NCBI GenBank assembly: GCA_017644185.1
Contig: JAEPMA010000016.1
Location: forward strand, 1 to 64,000
Reading direction: 5' to 3'
DNA from: Rhodospirillales bacterium
GTDB lineage: Bacteria > Pseudomonadota > Alphaproteobacteria > Rhodospirillales > Casp-alpha2
Length of the DNA: 64,000 bases
Notes under the pieces: model-generated
Seen by the model: only the letters and a program-made list of their open reading frames with translations
What the model was told of the DNA's origin: nothing
Databases searched by the model: none
Program-made: the position numbers and the translations under genes
In this document: positions 1 to 8,805 of the stretch, one piece after another
Layout of the letters: the number at the start of each line of letters is the position of its first letter
Numbering within the stretch: position 1 is the stretch's first letter

Positions 1-2
1 AA

Positions 3-77
3 GACTACAGCGTTTCCGAAGGCGGCACCGGCAACAGCGGCCATACCGCGACCATCAAACTCGCCGCGGAATATTGA
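3..77 (+). CDS. C-terminal end of a probable outer-membrane protein (partial)
   Basis: Only the last 24 codons are present before a TGA; the gene begins outside the window. The tail is Gly/Ser/Thr-rich and ends in alternating hydrophobic residues with a final tyrosine (TIKLAAEY), the usual look of the last strand of an outer-membrane beta-barrel. Only 32 bp separate it from the imelysin start, so the two are probably co-transcribed. A porin or receptor upstream of the imelysin operon would fit iron uptake, but the family cannot be named from 24 residues. Confidence 0.5.
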   Translation, partial: DYSVSEGGTGNSGHTATIKLAAEY

Positions 78-109
78 AAACCCAACTAACTCGAGAGGAC
101 CAAACGAAT

Positions 110-1375
110 ATGTTTAAGAAACTGACACTCACCGCAGCCGTCATCTTTGCGCTGCCGACGGGCGCGGCCTTCGCATCCGACACCAAGGGTGTAGTCACGA
201 CCTATGCCGACATCGCCCACGCGATGTACTCGGACTCACTCGCGACGGCGGAAACCCTCAGAGGCGCGATGAGCAACCTGACGGCCAACCCATCCGAGAC
301 CACTTTGATGGCCGCGCGCGCCGCATGGCTGGCGGCGCGTGTGCCCTATCAACAGACCGAGGGTTATCGCTTCGGCAACCCGGCCGTCGACGATTGGGAA
401 GGCAAGGTCAACGCCTGGCCGCTTGATGAAGGCCTGATCGATTACGTCGACGCGAGCTACGGCAAGTCGGCGGACGCCAACCCGTATTACACCGCCAACG
501 TGATCGCCAATCCGAATATCTCGATCGGCGGCAAGAAGATCGACGCCTCGAAGATCACGCCCGCGCTGCTGTCCGACACCCTACAGGAACTCGACGGCGT
601 CGAGGCCAACGTCGCCACAGGCTATCACGCCATCGAATTCCTGCTGTGGGGCCAGGACCTGAACGGCACCGGTCCGGGCGCCGGCGCACGCAAAGCGACC
701 GACTTCGATCCCAAGAACTGCAGCAACGGCAACTGTGATCGCCGTGCCCAGTACCTGACGGCTGCCGGGGATCTGCTGGTCAGCGATCTCAAGGACATGG
801 TCGCCATGTGGGCCGACGGCGGCGAGGCGCGTGCTTACGTCACCAAGGATCCCGCGCAAGGTGTCGGTGCGATGATCCAGGGACTTGGTTCGTTGTCCTA
901 CGGGGAACTCGCCGGCGAACGGATCAAGCTGGGCCTGATGCTGCATGACCCCGAGGAAGAGCACGATTGCTTCTCCGACAACACCCATAACTCGCACTAC
1001 TACGACCAGATCGGCATGGCGGCGATCTACAACGGCCGGTACGTGCGCGTCGACGGCAGCGTCGTCGAAGGCCCAAGCCTGGCATCGCTGGTGACCGCAA
1101 AGGACGCCGCTGTCGCGGCCGCCATCGAAGGGGCGATGCAGAATACGACGGCAAAGATGGCCGTCATGAAGGCGACCGCCGACGCCCGCATCATGGCCTA
1201 CGATCAGATGCTGGGTGAAGGCAACGACAAGGGTAATGCCATAGTCCAGGCCGTAGTCGACGGTCTGGTCGCCCAGGCCAAGGCGATCGAGAAGGCCGCG
1301 TCCGTTCTCGGCGTGAAGGCGATGGCCTTCGAAGGCTCCGACAGCCTTGATAATCCGAACGCAGTCTTTAAATAA
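110..1375 (+). CDS. irpA: Imelysin family periplasmic protein (IrpA-like, COG3487)
   Basis: Predicted secreted protein of 421 aa. The ATG at 110 is chosen over an upstream TTG because GAGAGGA lies just before it and a typical signal peptide follows (KK, hydrophobic core, AAFAS). The imelysin signature GxHxxE is present near residue 170 (GYHAIEFLLWGQD). Members of this family are periplasmic or surface proteins, often iron-regulated, and are thought to take part in iron uptake rather than proteolysis. It is the first gene of the conserved set COG3487-3488-3489-3490. A strong terminator-like hairpin follows it, so it may be made in excess over the downstream genes. Confidence 0.9.
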   Translation: MFKKLTLTAAVIFALPTGAAFASDTKGVVTTYADIAHAMYSDSLATAETLRGAMSNLTANPSETTLMAARAAWLAARVPYQQTEGYRFGNPAVDDWEGKVNAWPLDEGLIDYVDASYGKSADANPYYTANVIANPNISIGGKKIDASKITPALLSDTLQELDGVEANVATGYHAIEFLLWGQDLNGTGPGAGARKATDFDPKNCSNGNCDRRAQYLTAAGDLLVSDLKDMVAMWADGGEARAYVTKDPAQGVGAMIQGLGSLSYGELAGERIKLGLMLHDPEEEHDCFSDNTHNSHYYDQIGMAAIYNGRYVRVDGSVVEGPSLASLVTAKDAAVAAAIEGAMQNTTAKMAVMKATADARIMAYDQMLGEGNDKGNAIVQAVVDGLVAQAKAIEKAASVLGVKAMAFEGSDSLDNPNAVFK

Positions 1376-1387
1376 AGTCAGCGTCCT

Positions 1388-1428
1388 CCGGTGCGGGCAC
1401 GTTGGTCCCGCCCGCACCGGAACTTTTT
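1388..1428 (+). terminator. Intercistronic rho-independent terminator after the imelysin gene
   Basis: Eleven-base perfect arms (CCGGTGCGGGC at 1388-1398 and its complement at 1410-1420) enclose an 11-base loop and are followed by AACTTTTTG. The structure sits between gene 1 and gene 2 of the operon, 12 bp before the next start. It should cut transcription of the downstream genes, or protect the 3' end of the imelysin message. Confidence 0.8.
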
Positions 1429-1439
1429 GAAAGCTCGTT

Positions 1440-2918
1440 ATGCCGCTTTACCGTTTCGTCGGCAGCGCCCTGCTGCCGGTTTTGCTCGTCTCCGCCACCG
1501 CGCACGCCGCGGACGGGACGGAGATCGTCAAACCGACAACCGATTTCAGCGCGGCCGAAAAATACGAAGTGAACTCAGGAGGCGCCGCCACCGTGCGCCC
1601 GCGCGACAATGCGGACGCATTCTCGCAAAGCTCCGCCAATCTGTCGCTCGAAGACGAGATGCGGTTCAAGATCGGGAACGGATTCTTCAAACGCCTGTGG
1701 GTATCCGCCCCGGCATCGACGCAGGCATCCGACGGTCTTGGCCCGCTGTTCAACGCCCGCTCATGTCAGCGCTGCCACCTGAAGGACGGGCGCGGTCACC
1801 CGCCCGAGAACGAACACGATACCGCCGTCTCGATGTTCTTGCGATTGTCGATCCCACCACGCAACGCCGCCGACAAGAAGCTGCTTGACGAGCGCCGCGT
1901 CAACGTCATCGTTGAGCCGACCTACGGGGGGCAGTTCCAGGATTTCGCCATTCAGGGAATAGACCCGGAAGGCAAGATGGAGGTGACCTATTCGGAGCGG
2001 TCGATCGAGCTTGCAGGCGGCGAAACGGTAAGCCTGCGCCATCCGACGTACAGCACAACGAACTTGAAATATGGGCCGATGCATCCCGATGTGATGATAT
2101 CGCCCCGCGTCGCCCCGCAGATGATCGGTCTCGGCCTCGTCGAGATGATTCCCGCCGACGCGATCCTCGCCCACGCAGACCCTGACGATAAAGACACAGA
2201 CGGCATATCCGGGCGCGCAAATCTCGTTTGGGATAAAGAAGCGGGCAAGGTGGTTATTGGCCGGTTCGGCTGGAAGGCCGGCAACCCGACGATCCGCCAG
2301 CAATCCGGCGAAGCATTCAGCGGCGACATCGGCATCTCGAACCCGGTATCGGGACAGGCGTACGGCGACTGTACGGAGAAACAAACCGCCTGCCGAGAAG
2401 CACCGAACGGCGCCAGTGATCAGTATGACAACCTTGAGGCTCCCGAGGACGTTCTCGAACTCGTCACCCACTATTCGCGGAACCTGGCCGTCCCCGCCCG
2501 TCGTGACGTCGGCGGCAAAACGGTCCTTAAGGGAAAGCAGGTATTTTACGAAAGCGGTTGCGTGTCCTGCCACGTGCCGAAGTACATCACCCGCACCGAC
2601 CCCGGCCGCGCCGAACATTCTCATCAACTGATCTGGCCATACAGTGACTTCCTGTTGCACGATATGGGCGAAGGTCTTGCCGACCGCCGTCCCGAAGGGG
2701 CCGCCGACGGCAGAGAATGGCGGACCCCGCCCTTATGGGGCATCGGCATGACCAAGAGGGTCAGTGGGCACACCTATTTCCTGCATGACGGCCGCGCCCG
2801 CAACTTACTCGAAGCCATCATGTGGCACGGCGGCGAAGCCGAAGCCGCTAAAAACACCGTCGCCAAGCTTAGCAAGAAAGACCGCGACGCCCTGATCAAG
2901 TTCCTGGAGTCTCTCTGA
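1440..2918 (+). CDS. Di-heme thiol oxidoreductase-like protein (COG3488 / DUF1111)
   Basis: Secreted c-type cytochrome of 492 aa with a signal peptide (LLVSATAHAAD). Two CxxCH heme-binding motifs are visible: CQRCH near residue 108 and CVSCH near residue 373, the two-heme layout typical of COG3488. The family is described as a putative thiol oxidoreductase related to di-heme peroxidases; the physiological substrate is not settled. Here it lies between two imelysin-type genes, so a redox step on iron or on an iron-bound partner in the periplasm is a reasonable inference. Its stop overlaps the next start (ATGA), indicating translational coupling. Confidence 0.88.
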   Translation: MPLYRFVGSALLPVLLVSATAHAADGTEIVKPTTDFSAAEKYEVNSGGAATVRPRDNADAFSQSSANLSLEDEMRFKIGNGFFKRLWVSAPASTQASDGLGPLFNARSCQRCHLKDGRGHPPENEHDTAVSMFLRLSIPPRNAADKKLLDERRVNVIVEPTYGGQFQDFAIQGIDPEGKMEVTYSERSIELAGGETVSLRHPTYSTTNLKYGPMHPDVMISPRVAPQMIGLGLVEMIPADAILAHADPDDKDTDGISGRANLVWDKEAGKVVIGRFGWKAGNPTIRQQSGEAFSGDIGISNPVSGQAYGDCTEKQTACREAPNGASDQYDNLEAPEDVLELVTHYSRNLAVPARRDVGGKTVLKGKQVFYESGCVSCHVPKYITRTDPGRAEHSHQLIWPYSDFLLHDMGEGLADRRPEGAADGREWRTPPLWGIGMTKRVSGHTYFLHDGRARNLLEAIMWHGGEAEAAKNTVAKLSKKDRDALIKFLESL

Positions 2919-3940
2919 TGGACAAACGCATCCTGACCACCCTCGCCGTAAGCGCCCTTATCGCCCTTCCGCTGCCCGCGTATGCACAGGCGCCGGATTA
3001 CGCGGCGCTCCGTGACGCCGCTCTCTCCGACCACATCAAGCCCGGCTACGCGCACTTCGACGAGAAGGCGAAGGGGCTCGACTACAAAATCAAGGGCCAC
3101 TGCAAGAACGTTGGCGAGGCCCCGGACAAACTCGCCGCGCAGGACGCCTTTCACGGGGCCCTGGATGCGTGGCAGGCGGTCCAGCACATCCGTCACGGCG
3201 CCGTCGCCGAGAACGACCGCCATTCAAGGCTGCAGTTCTGGCCCGACCAACGCGGCATCACCGAGCGCCACATGCGTAAAATTCTGGCCGAACCTGTCGA
3301 CGCCACGATCACCGACAACTTCGCCGATGCCAGCGTTGCACTGCAGGGCTTTCCCGCGCTGGAGCGCCTGTTGTTCGATGACGCCCCGTTGTCGCAGCAT
3401 TTGATTGACGGCGAAAAGACGTCGCGCTGCGTGTTGGCCCAGGCGATCGCCCATAATATCGCCTCCATCGCCGCCGAACTTAAGAATGCAGGGCCCCGCC
3501 CCGGCGACGCCAAGACCTTCGTCACCGATACCGTCAACGACCTGGTGGTCGGGATCGAGTTCATCCAGTCCCTGAAGCTGAAGCTACCCGCCGGTGCGCG
3601 AAAGCCACGCCCGTTCCTGCTTGAGAACTGGCGCGCCAAGCGAAGCCTGCGCAACATCGAAATCAACATCCGCGCGCTGCGCGAACTCTACAAACTTCTC
3701 GCCGCCGACCTCGTGGATAGTGACGAGAAAATCGCGCAAATTCTGGATGCGTTTGAAAAAGTCGAGGACGACGTCCGTGCCCTTGGGGAGAATGCCAAGA
3801 TCGTCCTCGAGGAAGAAGACGGGCCGAAGCGGCTCCGCGCCCTTTCCGCCCGGATCGAACAGTTGCGTGACGGCATCGTTGCAACGCTGCCCAAGAGCCT
3901 GGGCGTGCGACTCGGGTTTAACAGCCTGGACGGAGACTGA
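2918..3940 (+). CDS. Second imelysin-family periplasmic protein (COG3489)
   Basis: 340 aa with an N-terminal signal peptide ending near PAYAQA. The fold is the two-domain helical imelysin type, but at the place of the family's GxHxxE motif it reads GFPALERLLF, so the histidine is replaced by proline; this is a feature of the COG3489 branch. Its start overlaps the di-heme gene stop by ATGA and the next start follows its own stop by 4 bp. It probably acts as a periplasmic partner of the di-heme protein. Confidence 0.82.
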   Translation: MDKRILTTLAVSALIALPLPAYAQAPDYAALRDAALSDHIKPGYAHFDEKAKGLDYKIKGHCKNVGEAPDKLAAQDAFHGALDAWQAVQHIRHGAVAENDRHSRLQFWPDQRGITERHMRKILAEPVDATITDNFADASVALQGFPALERLLFDDAPLSQHLIDGEKTSRCVLAQAIAHNIASIAAELKNAGPRPGDAKTFVTDTVNDLVVGIEFIQSLKLKLPAGARKPRPFLLENWRAKRSLRNIEINIRALRELYKLLAADLVDSDEKIAQILDAFEKVEDDVRALGENAKIVLEEEDGPKRLRALSARIEQLRDGIVATLPKSLGVRLGFNSLDGD

Positions 3941-3944
3941 GCCG

Positions 3945-5060
3945 ATGACCATGAACCGGCGCACCTTTAACACCTCCCTGATCGCGCTCGGTCTCGGCAT
4001 GATGCTGCCGGGCCACGTACGCGCCGCCGGCGCCAAAAGCGGATTTCTCTCCACCGGTTATGACCAGCTCCAGACCCGGCATCTGGTCAGCCGCATCGGC
4101 CCGGACCTGGATATCATCTGGGATCTGCCGCTACCCGCGCGTGGCCACGGCACGGCGGTCCGCCCTGGTAACGACGAAGGCCTGGTCGTCGCCAGACGCC
4201 CCGGTGAATTCGCGATTATCTTCGGACTCTCGGACGGCAAGGAACGTTTCCACCTCACCCCTGCCCCAGGACGGCATTTTTATGGACACGGCGTCTACAG
4301 CCTGGACGGCAAAACCCTCTGGATGACCGAGAACGCTTTCGAAAGCGGCGTCGGTGTGATCGGGGTTTATGACGTGGAGATGGGCTATAAGCGGATCGCG
4401 GAGTTTTCATCGGGCGGCATCGGCCCGCACCAACACCTTTTGATGAATGACGGCAAGACCCTTGCCGTCGCCAACGGGGGCATCCGCACCCACCCCGACA
4501 AGGGCCGCGAGAAACTGAACATCGGCACCATGCGCCCATCCCTCGCCTTCATCGACGGATTGAGCGGTAAGATCACCGGGCAGGTTTACTTCGACGACCT
4601 GCGCCAACAGAAACTTTCGATCCGTCATATGGCGGTTCTGCCGGATGGCCGTGTCGCCGTCGGCTGCCAGGATCAGGAAGACGACGGGCGGACATTACCC
4701 CTTGTCTACATCCACGACCGAAAATCCAACAACGGGCTTCAACCCGTGGAAGTACCGGAAGACATGCTCGAGCGCTTTAACGGTTATTGCGGCTCCGTCG
4801 CCTGCGACACCGAGGGTTATACCCTCGCGGTGTCGTCGCCGCGTGGCGGACTGGTTGGATTTTGGGCGTTACCGACGGGGGCGTGGGAAGGCCATATCGA
4901 GCTTGCCGACGGCTGCGGCCTGGCGCCGGGTCCGGAACACGGCATCGTCGCGTCCAGCGGAACCGGCGTGGTGGGCCGCTGGTCAGCGGGGCTTGCCCCG
5001 GCGGAAACGGCGGAACACGCGTTCCGCCGCTGGGACAATCACATGACGGCGATCGACTGA
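3945..5060 (+). CDS. DUF1513 periplasmic protein (COG3490), Tat-exported
   Basis: 371 aa. The ATG at 3945 gives a twin-arginine leader (MTMNRRTFNTS, hydrophobic stretch, GHVRAAG), so the protein is probably exported folded. The remainder looks like a beta-propeller: repeated blocks rich in Gly/Asp with GHG, HQH and similar turns, consistent with DUF1513. Function is not known; the family is the usual last member of the imelysin/di-heme operon. A longer in-frame reading upstream overlaps the previous gene and lacks a leader, so it was rejected. Confidence 0.85.
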   Translation: MTMNRRTFNTSLIALGLGMMLPGHVRAAGAKSGFLSTGYDQLQTRHLVSRIGPDLDIIWDLPLPARGHGTAVRPGNDEGLVVARRPGEFAIIFGLSDGKERFHLTPAPGRHFYGHGVYSLDGKTLWMTENAFESGVGVIGVYDVEMGYKRIAEFSSGGIGPHQHLLMNDGKTLAVANGGIRTHPDKGREKLNIGTMRPSLAFIDGLSGKITGQVYFDDLRQQKLSIRHMAVLPDGRVAVGCQDQEDDGRTLPLVYIHDRKSNNGLQPVEVPEDMLERFNGYCGSVACDTEGYTLAVSSPRGGLVGFWALPTGAWEGHIELADGCGLAPGPEHGIVASSGTGVVGRWSAGLAPAETAEHAFRRWDNHMTAID

Positions 5061-5066
5061 ACCGGC

Positions 5067-5552
5067 TTACGAGTCACCCTCTTTTTCGAACATGTGCTCC
5101 TGCAGATAGTTCTGCAGACCGGCATGCTTGATGATGTTCTGCTGGGTTTCGATCCAGTCGATGTGCTCTTCGGTGTCGTCGAGGATATCCTCGAGGATTT
5201 CCCTGGACACATAATCCTTGGCTTCTTCGCAGACCGTGATCGCCGTCTTGAGCATTTTCTGGTTGGTCATTTCCAAACCGAGGTCGCTGGCGAGGCACTC
5301 CGGCACCGTCTCCCCGATCTTGAGCTTGCCGAGATCCTGGAGGTTGGGGAGCGCATCGAGCATGAGGATACGCTCGATCAGATAATCGGCGTGTTTCATT
5401 TCGCCGATGGACTCGTGATAGACCTTGTCGGCCAATCCCAGGAAGCCCCAGTCCTTCATCATCCGCGCATGCAGGAAATACTGGTTAATCGCCGTCAGCT
5501 CGTTTTTCAGAATTCCGTTGAGCTGCTTGATGACTTTCGGATCGCCTTTCAT
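5067..5552 (-). CDS. bfr: Bacterioferritin
   Basis: 161 aa, the normal bacterioferritin length. It forms 24-subunit cages that oxidise Fe(II) and store ferric iron. The diiron ligands can be placed: E in [10 protein letters not shown], the ExxH in EMKHADYL, E in CEEAKDY, and ExxH in [10 protein letters not shown]; the heme-ligand methionine position also looks conserved. The ATG at 5552 is preceded by AAGGAGA. The gene diverges from the bacterioferritin-associated ferredoxin across a region with Fur-like palindromes and ends 6 bp from the DUF1513 stop. Confidence 0.95.
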   Translation of the reverse strand: MKGDPKVIKQLNGILKNELTAINQYFLHARMMKDWGFLGLADKVYHESIGEMKHADYLIERILMLDALPNLQDLGKLKIGETVPECLASDLGLEMTNQKMLKTAITVCEEAKDYVSREILEDILDDTEEHIDWIETQQNIIKHAGLQNYLQEHMFEKEGDS

Positions 5553-5627
5553 GGTCGTCTCCTTCAATTTCGAACCTTTGACCCTGTTTAGCGCAGATTA
5601 GAGAAATTGTCATTTTTTCTATATGTC

Positions 5628-5714
5628 ATTGATAATCAATCGCAATTTTAAACGACACGATCTCGTGAATTTTCTGTTATTGACAATCATTCGCAACTCG
5701 AATGATAATCATTC
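5628..5714. promoter_or_regulatory. Cluster of Fur-like boxes between bfr and bfd
   Basis: Three iron-box-like palindromes lie in the 205-bp divergent region: ATTGA/TCAAT around TAA at 5628-5640, a partial site ATTGACAATCATTCGC at 5679-5694, and a perfect GAATGA/TCATTC around TAA at 5700-5714. The last matches the core of the Fur consensus (GATAAT pattern). The sites are placed to control both bfr (left) and bfd (right). Whether Fur or an Irr-type regulator binds cannot be told from sequence. Confidence 0.75.
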
Positions 5715-5757
5715 TCACAAAGGGAAAGCCCTGATTATCCAAGTTTGCGAGACTGTT

Positions 5758-5967
5758 ATGTACATCTGCAACTGCAACGGAATCACTGACAAGGAAGTCG
5801 AAACCGCGTTGAACGCCGGCGTCGAACGCTGGGACGACGTCCACGCATTTTACGGCTGCGAGCCGTGCTGCGGACAGTGCCAGTGTGAAATCGTCGAAGC
5901 GATCGTCGATCGTGACAGCAACGCGGACGATGCACTTCCCGCCGCCGCCATGGCGATGGCAGGCTGA
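5758..5967 (+). CDS. bfd: Bacterioferritin-associated ferredoxin
   Basis: 69 aa. It starts MYICNCNGITDKEV and carries the four Bfd cysteines as CxC near the N-terminus and CxxC (CCGQCQC region) near residues 37-43, which bind a [2Fe-2S] cluster. Bfd reduces ferric iron inside bacterioferritin so that it can be released. The ATG at 5758 is chosen over an upstream in-frame start because the latter would run through the Fur boxes. It is divergent from bfr. Confidence 0.93.
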   Translation: MYICNCNGITDKEVETALNAGVERWDDVHAFYGCEPCCGQCQCEIVEAIVDRDSNADDALPAAAMAMAG

Positions 5968-5968
5968 C

Positions 5969-6094
5969 ATGATGATGTGGCGCTCTTTGAAAGCGGTCTC
6001 GATCCTGGCGGCGCTCCGTCAGGCCCAGAAGCCGTCCCCGTCCAAGAAAAAGACGCAGCAGGGATCTTCCGCGCAGCCGAAACCGGCGCACTGA
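5969..6094 (+). CDS. Small basic protein downstream of bfd
   Basis: A 41-codon frame starts MMMWRSLKAV one base after the bfd stop and ends with a Lys/Ser/Pro/Gln-rich tail (KPSPSKKKTQQG). It has a short hydrophobic N-terminus and a basic tail. No family is recognised. Tight spacing to bfd supports translation, but the frame is short and could be chance. Confidence 0.35.
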   Translation: MMMWRSLKAVSILAALRQAQKPSPSKKKTQQGSSAQPKPAH

Positions 6095-6113
6095 TTCTCC
6101 GAAATTTTTGAAC

Positions 6114-7031
6114 TTAACCGGTGTGGCTATACATCGGGCGTCCCGGCACCGGCATTTTCGCGCGCGCGATCACGCCCGCATCAGAAACGGTGATGAACAG
6201 TTCCGAGTTGTTCTCGCCGCCGAACGCAAGGTTGGTGGTGGTCCGGCCGATATGGCTGCAGTCCACCGTCAATAGCTCTTCACCATGCTCGTTGAAGGCG
6301 TAGATGCGGCCCCGGCTGGCGTGGCAGACGTAGAGGTTCCCCTTCTCGTCGAGCGCCATCCCGTCCGGACCGATGACGCCCGCCGGCAGCCGCGCGAACA
6401 ACCCAACCTTGACCGTGCCGCCCGGAAACAGCGGCACGCGCCACACCTGCTGGGCGCGGGTCATGGCGACGTAGAGCACTTTATCTCCCAGGCTGGTGAC
6501 CAGACCGTTCGGGCTGGGGCCGTTGCCGATCAGTTGCTCCAGCGTCTCGGTTCCCGGCGCAACCCGGTAGACGCGGCCCGTGGGGTCGTGCAGGCCGGTC
6601 GTCCCCTGATCGGTGAAATAAAGCGTGCCGTCGGCCCCGAAGAACAGATCGTTGCAGCCTTTGAAGCCCTCGCTTCTGTTCGATGAAAACCTGTCGCGGG
6701 TCTCCCCCGTTTTCGGGTCGAGCATCACGATGCCGCGTTTATAGTCCGCGATCTGGATCGTCCCATCGGGTAAAATGCGCAACCCGTTCGGCCAGCCGTC
6801 GTATTCGGCGCCCACCGACCATTCACCCGAAGGTGTGATCTTGAAGATCCGGCCCCAGGGGATATCCACGCACCAGATATTGCCGTCCTTGTCGAACGAC
6901 GGCCCTTCAAGAAACGACGGCACGTCGCCGCCCGGCTTGTTGGCGTCGACCCACGTCGACGGCTGCCCGCTGATGTGCAGTGCGTCCGGCAGTTTCGTGA
7001 AGACCTCGGCGCGGATTTCCGTGACGGACAT
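6114..7031 (-). CDS. SMP-30/gluconolactonase family protein
   Basis: 305 aa, cytosolic, no signal peptide. It is a six-bladed beta-propeller of the SMP-30/gluconolaconase/LRE type: an early metal-ligand glutamate (SFLEGPSFD), the NDLFFGADGTLYFTD block near residue 130, the SPNGL block with the metal-binding Asn, and a late PDGMALDEKGNLYV block with the catalytic-type Asp. Likely a divalent-metal-dependent lactonase for sugar or other lactones; the substrate is unknown. GGGGGAG precedes the ATG. It diverges from the DUF7282 gene. Confidence 0.85.
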   Translation of the reverse strand: MSVTEIRAEVFTKLPDALHISGQPSTWVDANKPGGDVPSFLEGPSFDKDGNIWCVDIPWGRIFKITPSGEWSVGAEYDGWPNGLRILPDGTIQIADYKRGIVMLDPKTGETRDRFSSNRSEGFKGCNDLFFGADGTLYFTDQGTTGLHDPTGRVYRVAPGTETLEQLIGNGPSPNGLVTSLGDKVLYVAMTRAQQVWRVPLFPGGTVKVGLFARLPAGVIGPDGMALDEKGNLYVCHASRGRIYAFNEHGEELLTVDCSHIGRTTTNLAFGGENNSELFITVSDAGVIARAKMPVPGRPMYSHTG

Positions 7032-7308
7032 TTGTTTCTCCCCCGTTTTTTTTTAACCGGGTGTGCATACAACACTTTCGGCCCTGTTGGTATCCCTTCC
7101 ATGTGACCGCCCCGCGCCGACAAAAAAATCCGTCCCCGAATTGAACCGGCAGCCGGTGCATGCCGTACCTGTTATGAGAGCCCGTTAAAAAAAGCAAGGC
7201 CTCAGACAGGGCGCATTTGGTCGTTAAACATTGATTTTAATGGCTTTTTTGCGGAGCCCGTCCGCGCTATTCCGCCGGGCGGAACCGACACTGAAACGGA
7301 GATTCATC

Positions 7309-7725
7309 ATGAAACTCGGAAAAATCGCCATCAGCGCCTTTGCCATTACCCTTCTTGCCGGCAGCGTACATGCCGCGCATCACGAGCTTGCCGTGAAGGC
7401 GAGCGATCAGGATGTATCCGGCGGCACCGTGACCGCCGACGAGATTATGGCCGACGCCAACGGCTGGATGGTCGTGCACCGCACCGGTGCGGACAGCAAG
7501 CCGGGCCCCGTCGTCGGCTATGCGCCTCTGAAAAAAGGCAAGAACACCAACGTCGCCGCGATCCTGACGGAACCCGTCAAATCGGGTGACATGCTGATGC
7601 TGATGCTGCATGGGGAAAAGGGCGGCATGAAAACCGGCATCTTCGAGTACACACTCGGTGCCAAGGAAGACGGCCCCGTTAAGGTGGACGGCAAACTCGT
7701 CATGGACGTCGTCACCGCCAAATAA
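7309..7725 (+). CDS. Secreted DUF7282-like protein
   Basis: 138 aa with a signal peptide (SAFAITLLAGSVHAA). The mature part contains QDVSGGTVTADEI, a WMVVHRT strand and a PGPVVGYAPLKKG block followed by a DMLMLMLHGEKGG segment, the pattern of the periplasmic DUF7282 domain. Function is unknown. ACGGAG precedes the ATG. It is followed by a hairpin and probably forms a single-gene unit. Confidence 0.8.
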   Translation: MKLGKIAISAFAITLLAGSVHAAHHELAVKASDQDVSGGTVTADEIMADANGWMVVHRTGADSKPGPVVGYAPLKKGKNTNVAAILTEPVKSGDMLMLMLHGEKGGMKTGIFEYTLGAKEDGPVKVDGKLVMDVVTAK

Positions 7726-7763
7726 CGGGCGCGATTCCTCCCGCCCCCCTCGGGAGATCTTGA

Positions 7764-7802
7764 AACGGGGCCGTGGTGGCGGATAAGCGCCGCGGCCCCG
7801 TC
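7764..7802 (+). terminator. GC-rich hairpin after the DUF7282 gene
   Basis: Nine-base perfect arms (ACGGGGCCG at 7765-7773 and CGGCCCCGT at 7793-7801) follow the gene by 40 bp. The trailing sequence CTTCATGTCT is only weakly T-rich, so termination may be partial. Confidence 0.5.
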
Positions 7803-7862
7803 TTCATGTCTCGAAATCGGCGCATGCGCTTCCTATCTAGAAATGAAGAGGTGAGCGCGAAA

Positions 7863-8801
7863 ATGTCAGATTACACCCTCGACCGCAGACAGTTCATCGG
7901 CCAGTTCATCGCCCTGGGCGCCGCCACCGCCGCGCTCGGTCTTTCAGGCCTGCCCGCTCGCGCCGCATCGTCCGACATCCTGATGAAACCGATACCGAGA
8001 ACCGGCGCGCGTATCCCGGCGATCGGCATGGGCACGTGGATCACCTTCAACGTCGGTGAGGATCAAAAGCTCCGCGACCAGCGCACGGAAGTGCTTAAAA
8101 AGTTCTTCGAATTGGGTGGTGGTATGATCGATTCCTCGCCGATGTACGGCTCGTCGGAAGCGGTTGTCGGTTATGGGCTTCGCAAGCTCGGCAAAACGCC
8201 GGGCCTGTTCTCCGCCACCAAGGTGTGGACACCGGCAACGGCGCACGGCAAGGAGCAGATCGACGACTCATTCAGATTATGGGGGGTCGAGACGTTCGAC
8301 CTTTTTCAGGTGCACAATCTCCTGAACTGGGAAGATCATCTGGAAACCCTTCGCCGTCAGAAAGCCGCGGGACGCATCAAGCACATCGGCATCACCACAT
8401 CGCACGGCATGCGCCACGACGGGATGGAAAAGATCATGTCGTCGGAAGACATCGACTTCGTGCAACTGACCTATAACGCCGTCGACCGCGAAGCGGAAAA
8501 CCGTCTTCTCCCGCTCGCGCAAGAGCGCGGCATCGCCGTCATCTGCAATCGTCCCTATCGGCGCGGCAGCCTGATCGATAAAGTCCAAGGCCATCCCCTC
8601 CCCAAGTGGGCGGCGGACGCGGGCGCGAAGAACTGGCCGGAATTCCTGTTGAAGTTCATCGTCTCGCACCCCGCCGTCACCTGCGCCATTCCGGCGACGA
8701 GTAAGGTCGAGCACATGGCCGAGAACATGGGCGCCATGACGGGAATTTTGCCGGACGCGAAATTACGCCGACGCATGGCGGATCACGTAGGCAACTTATG
8801 A
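7863..8801 (+). CDS. Tat-exported aldo/keto reductase
   Basis: 312 aa. The start at 7863 gives a twin-arginine signal (LDRRQFIGQF, then an Ala/Leu core and GLPARAAS). The aldo/keto reductase barrel follows, with the catalytic Asp and Tyr in MIDSSPMYGSSE, Lys in SATKVW and His in FQVHN. AKRs use NADPH and are usually cytoplasmic, so an exported one is unusual; a folded, cofactor-loaded protein would suit Tat export. A longer in-frame start at 7773 overlaps the upstream hairpin and lacks a leader. Confidence 0.87.
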   Translation: MSDYTLDRRQFIGQFIALGAATAALGLSGLPARAASSDILMKPIPRTGARIPAIGMGTWITFNVGEDQKLRDQRTEVLKKFFELGGGMIDSSPMYGSSEAVVGYGLRKLGKTPGLFSATKVWTPATAHGKEQIDDSFRLWGVETFDLFQVHNLLNWEDHLETLRRQKAAGRIKHIGITTSHGMRHDGMEKIMSSEDIDFVQLTYNAVDREAENRLLPLAQERGIAVICNRPYRRGSLIDKVQGHPLPKWAADAGAKNWPEFLLKFIVSHPAVTCAIPATSKVEHMAENMGAMTGILPDAKLRRRMADHVGNL

Positions 8802-8805
8802 CATA

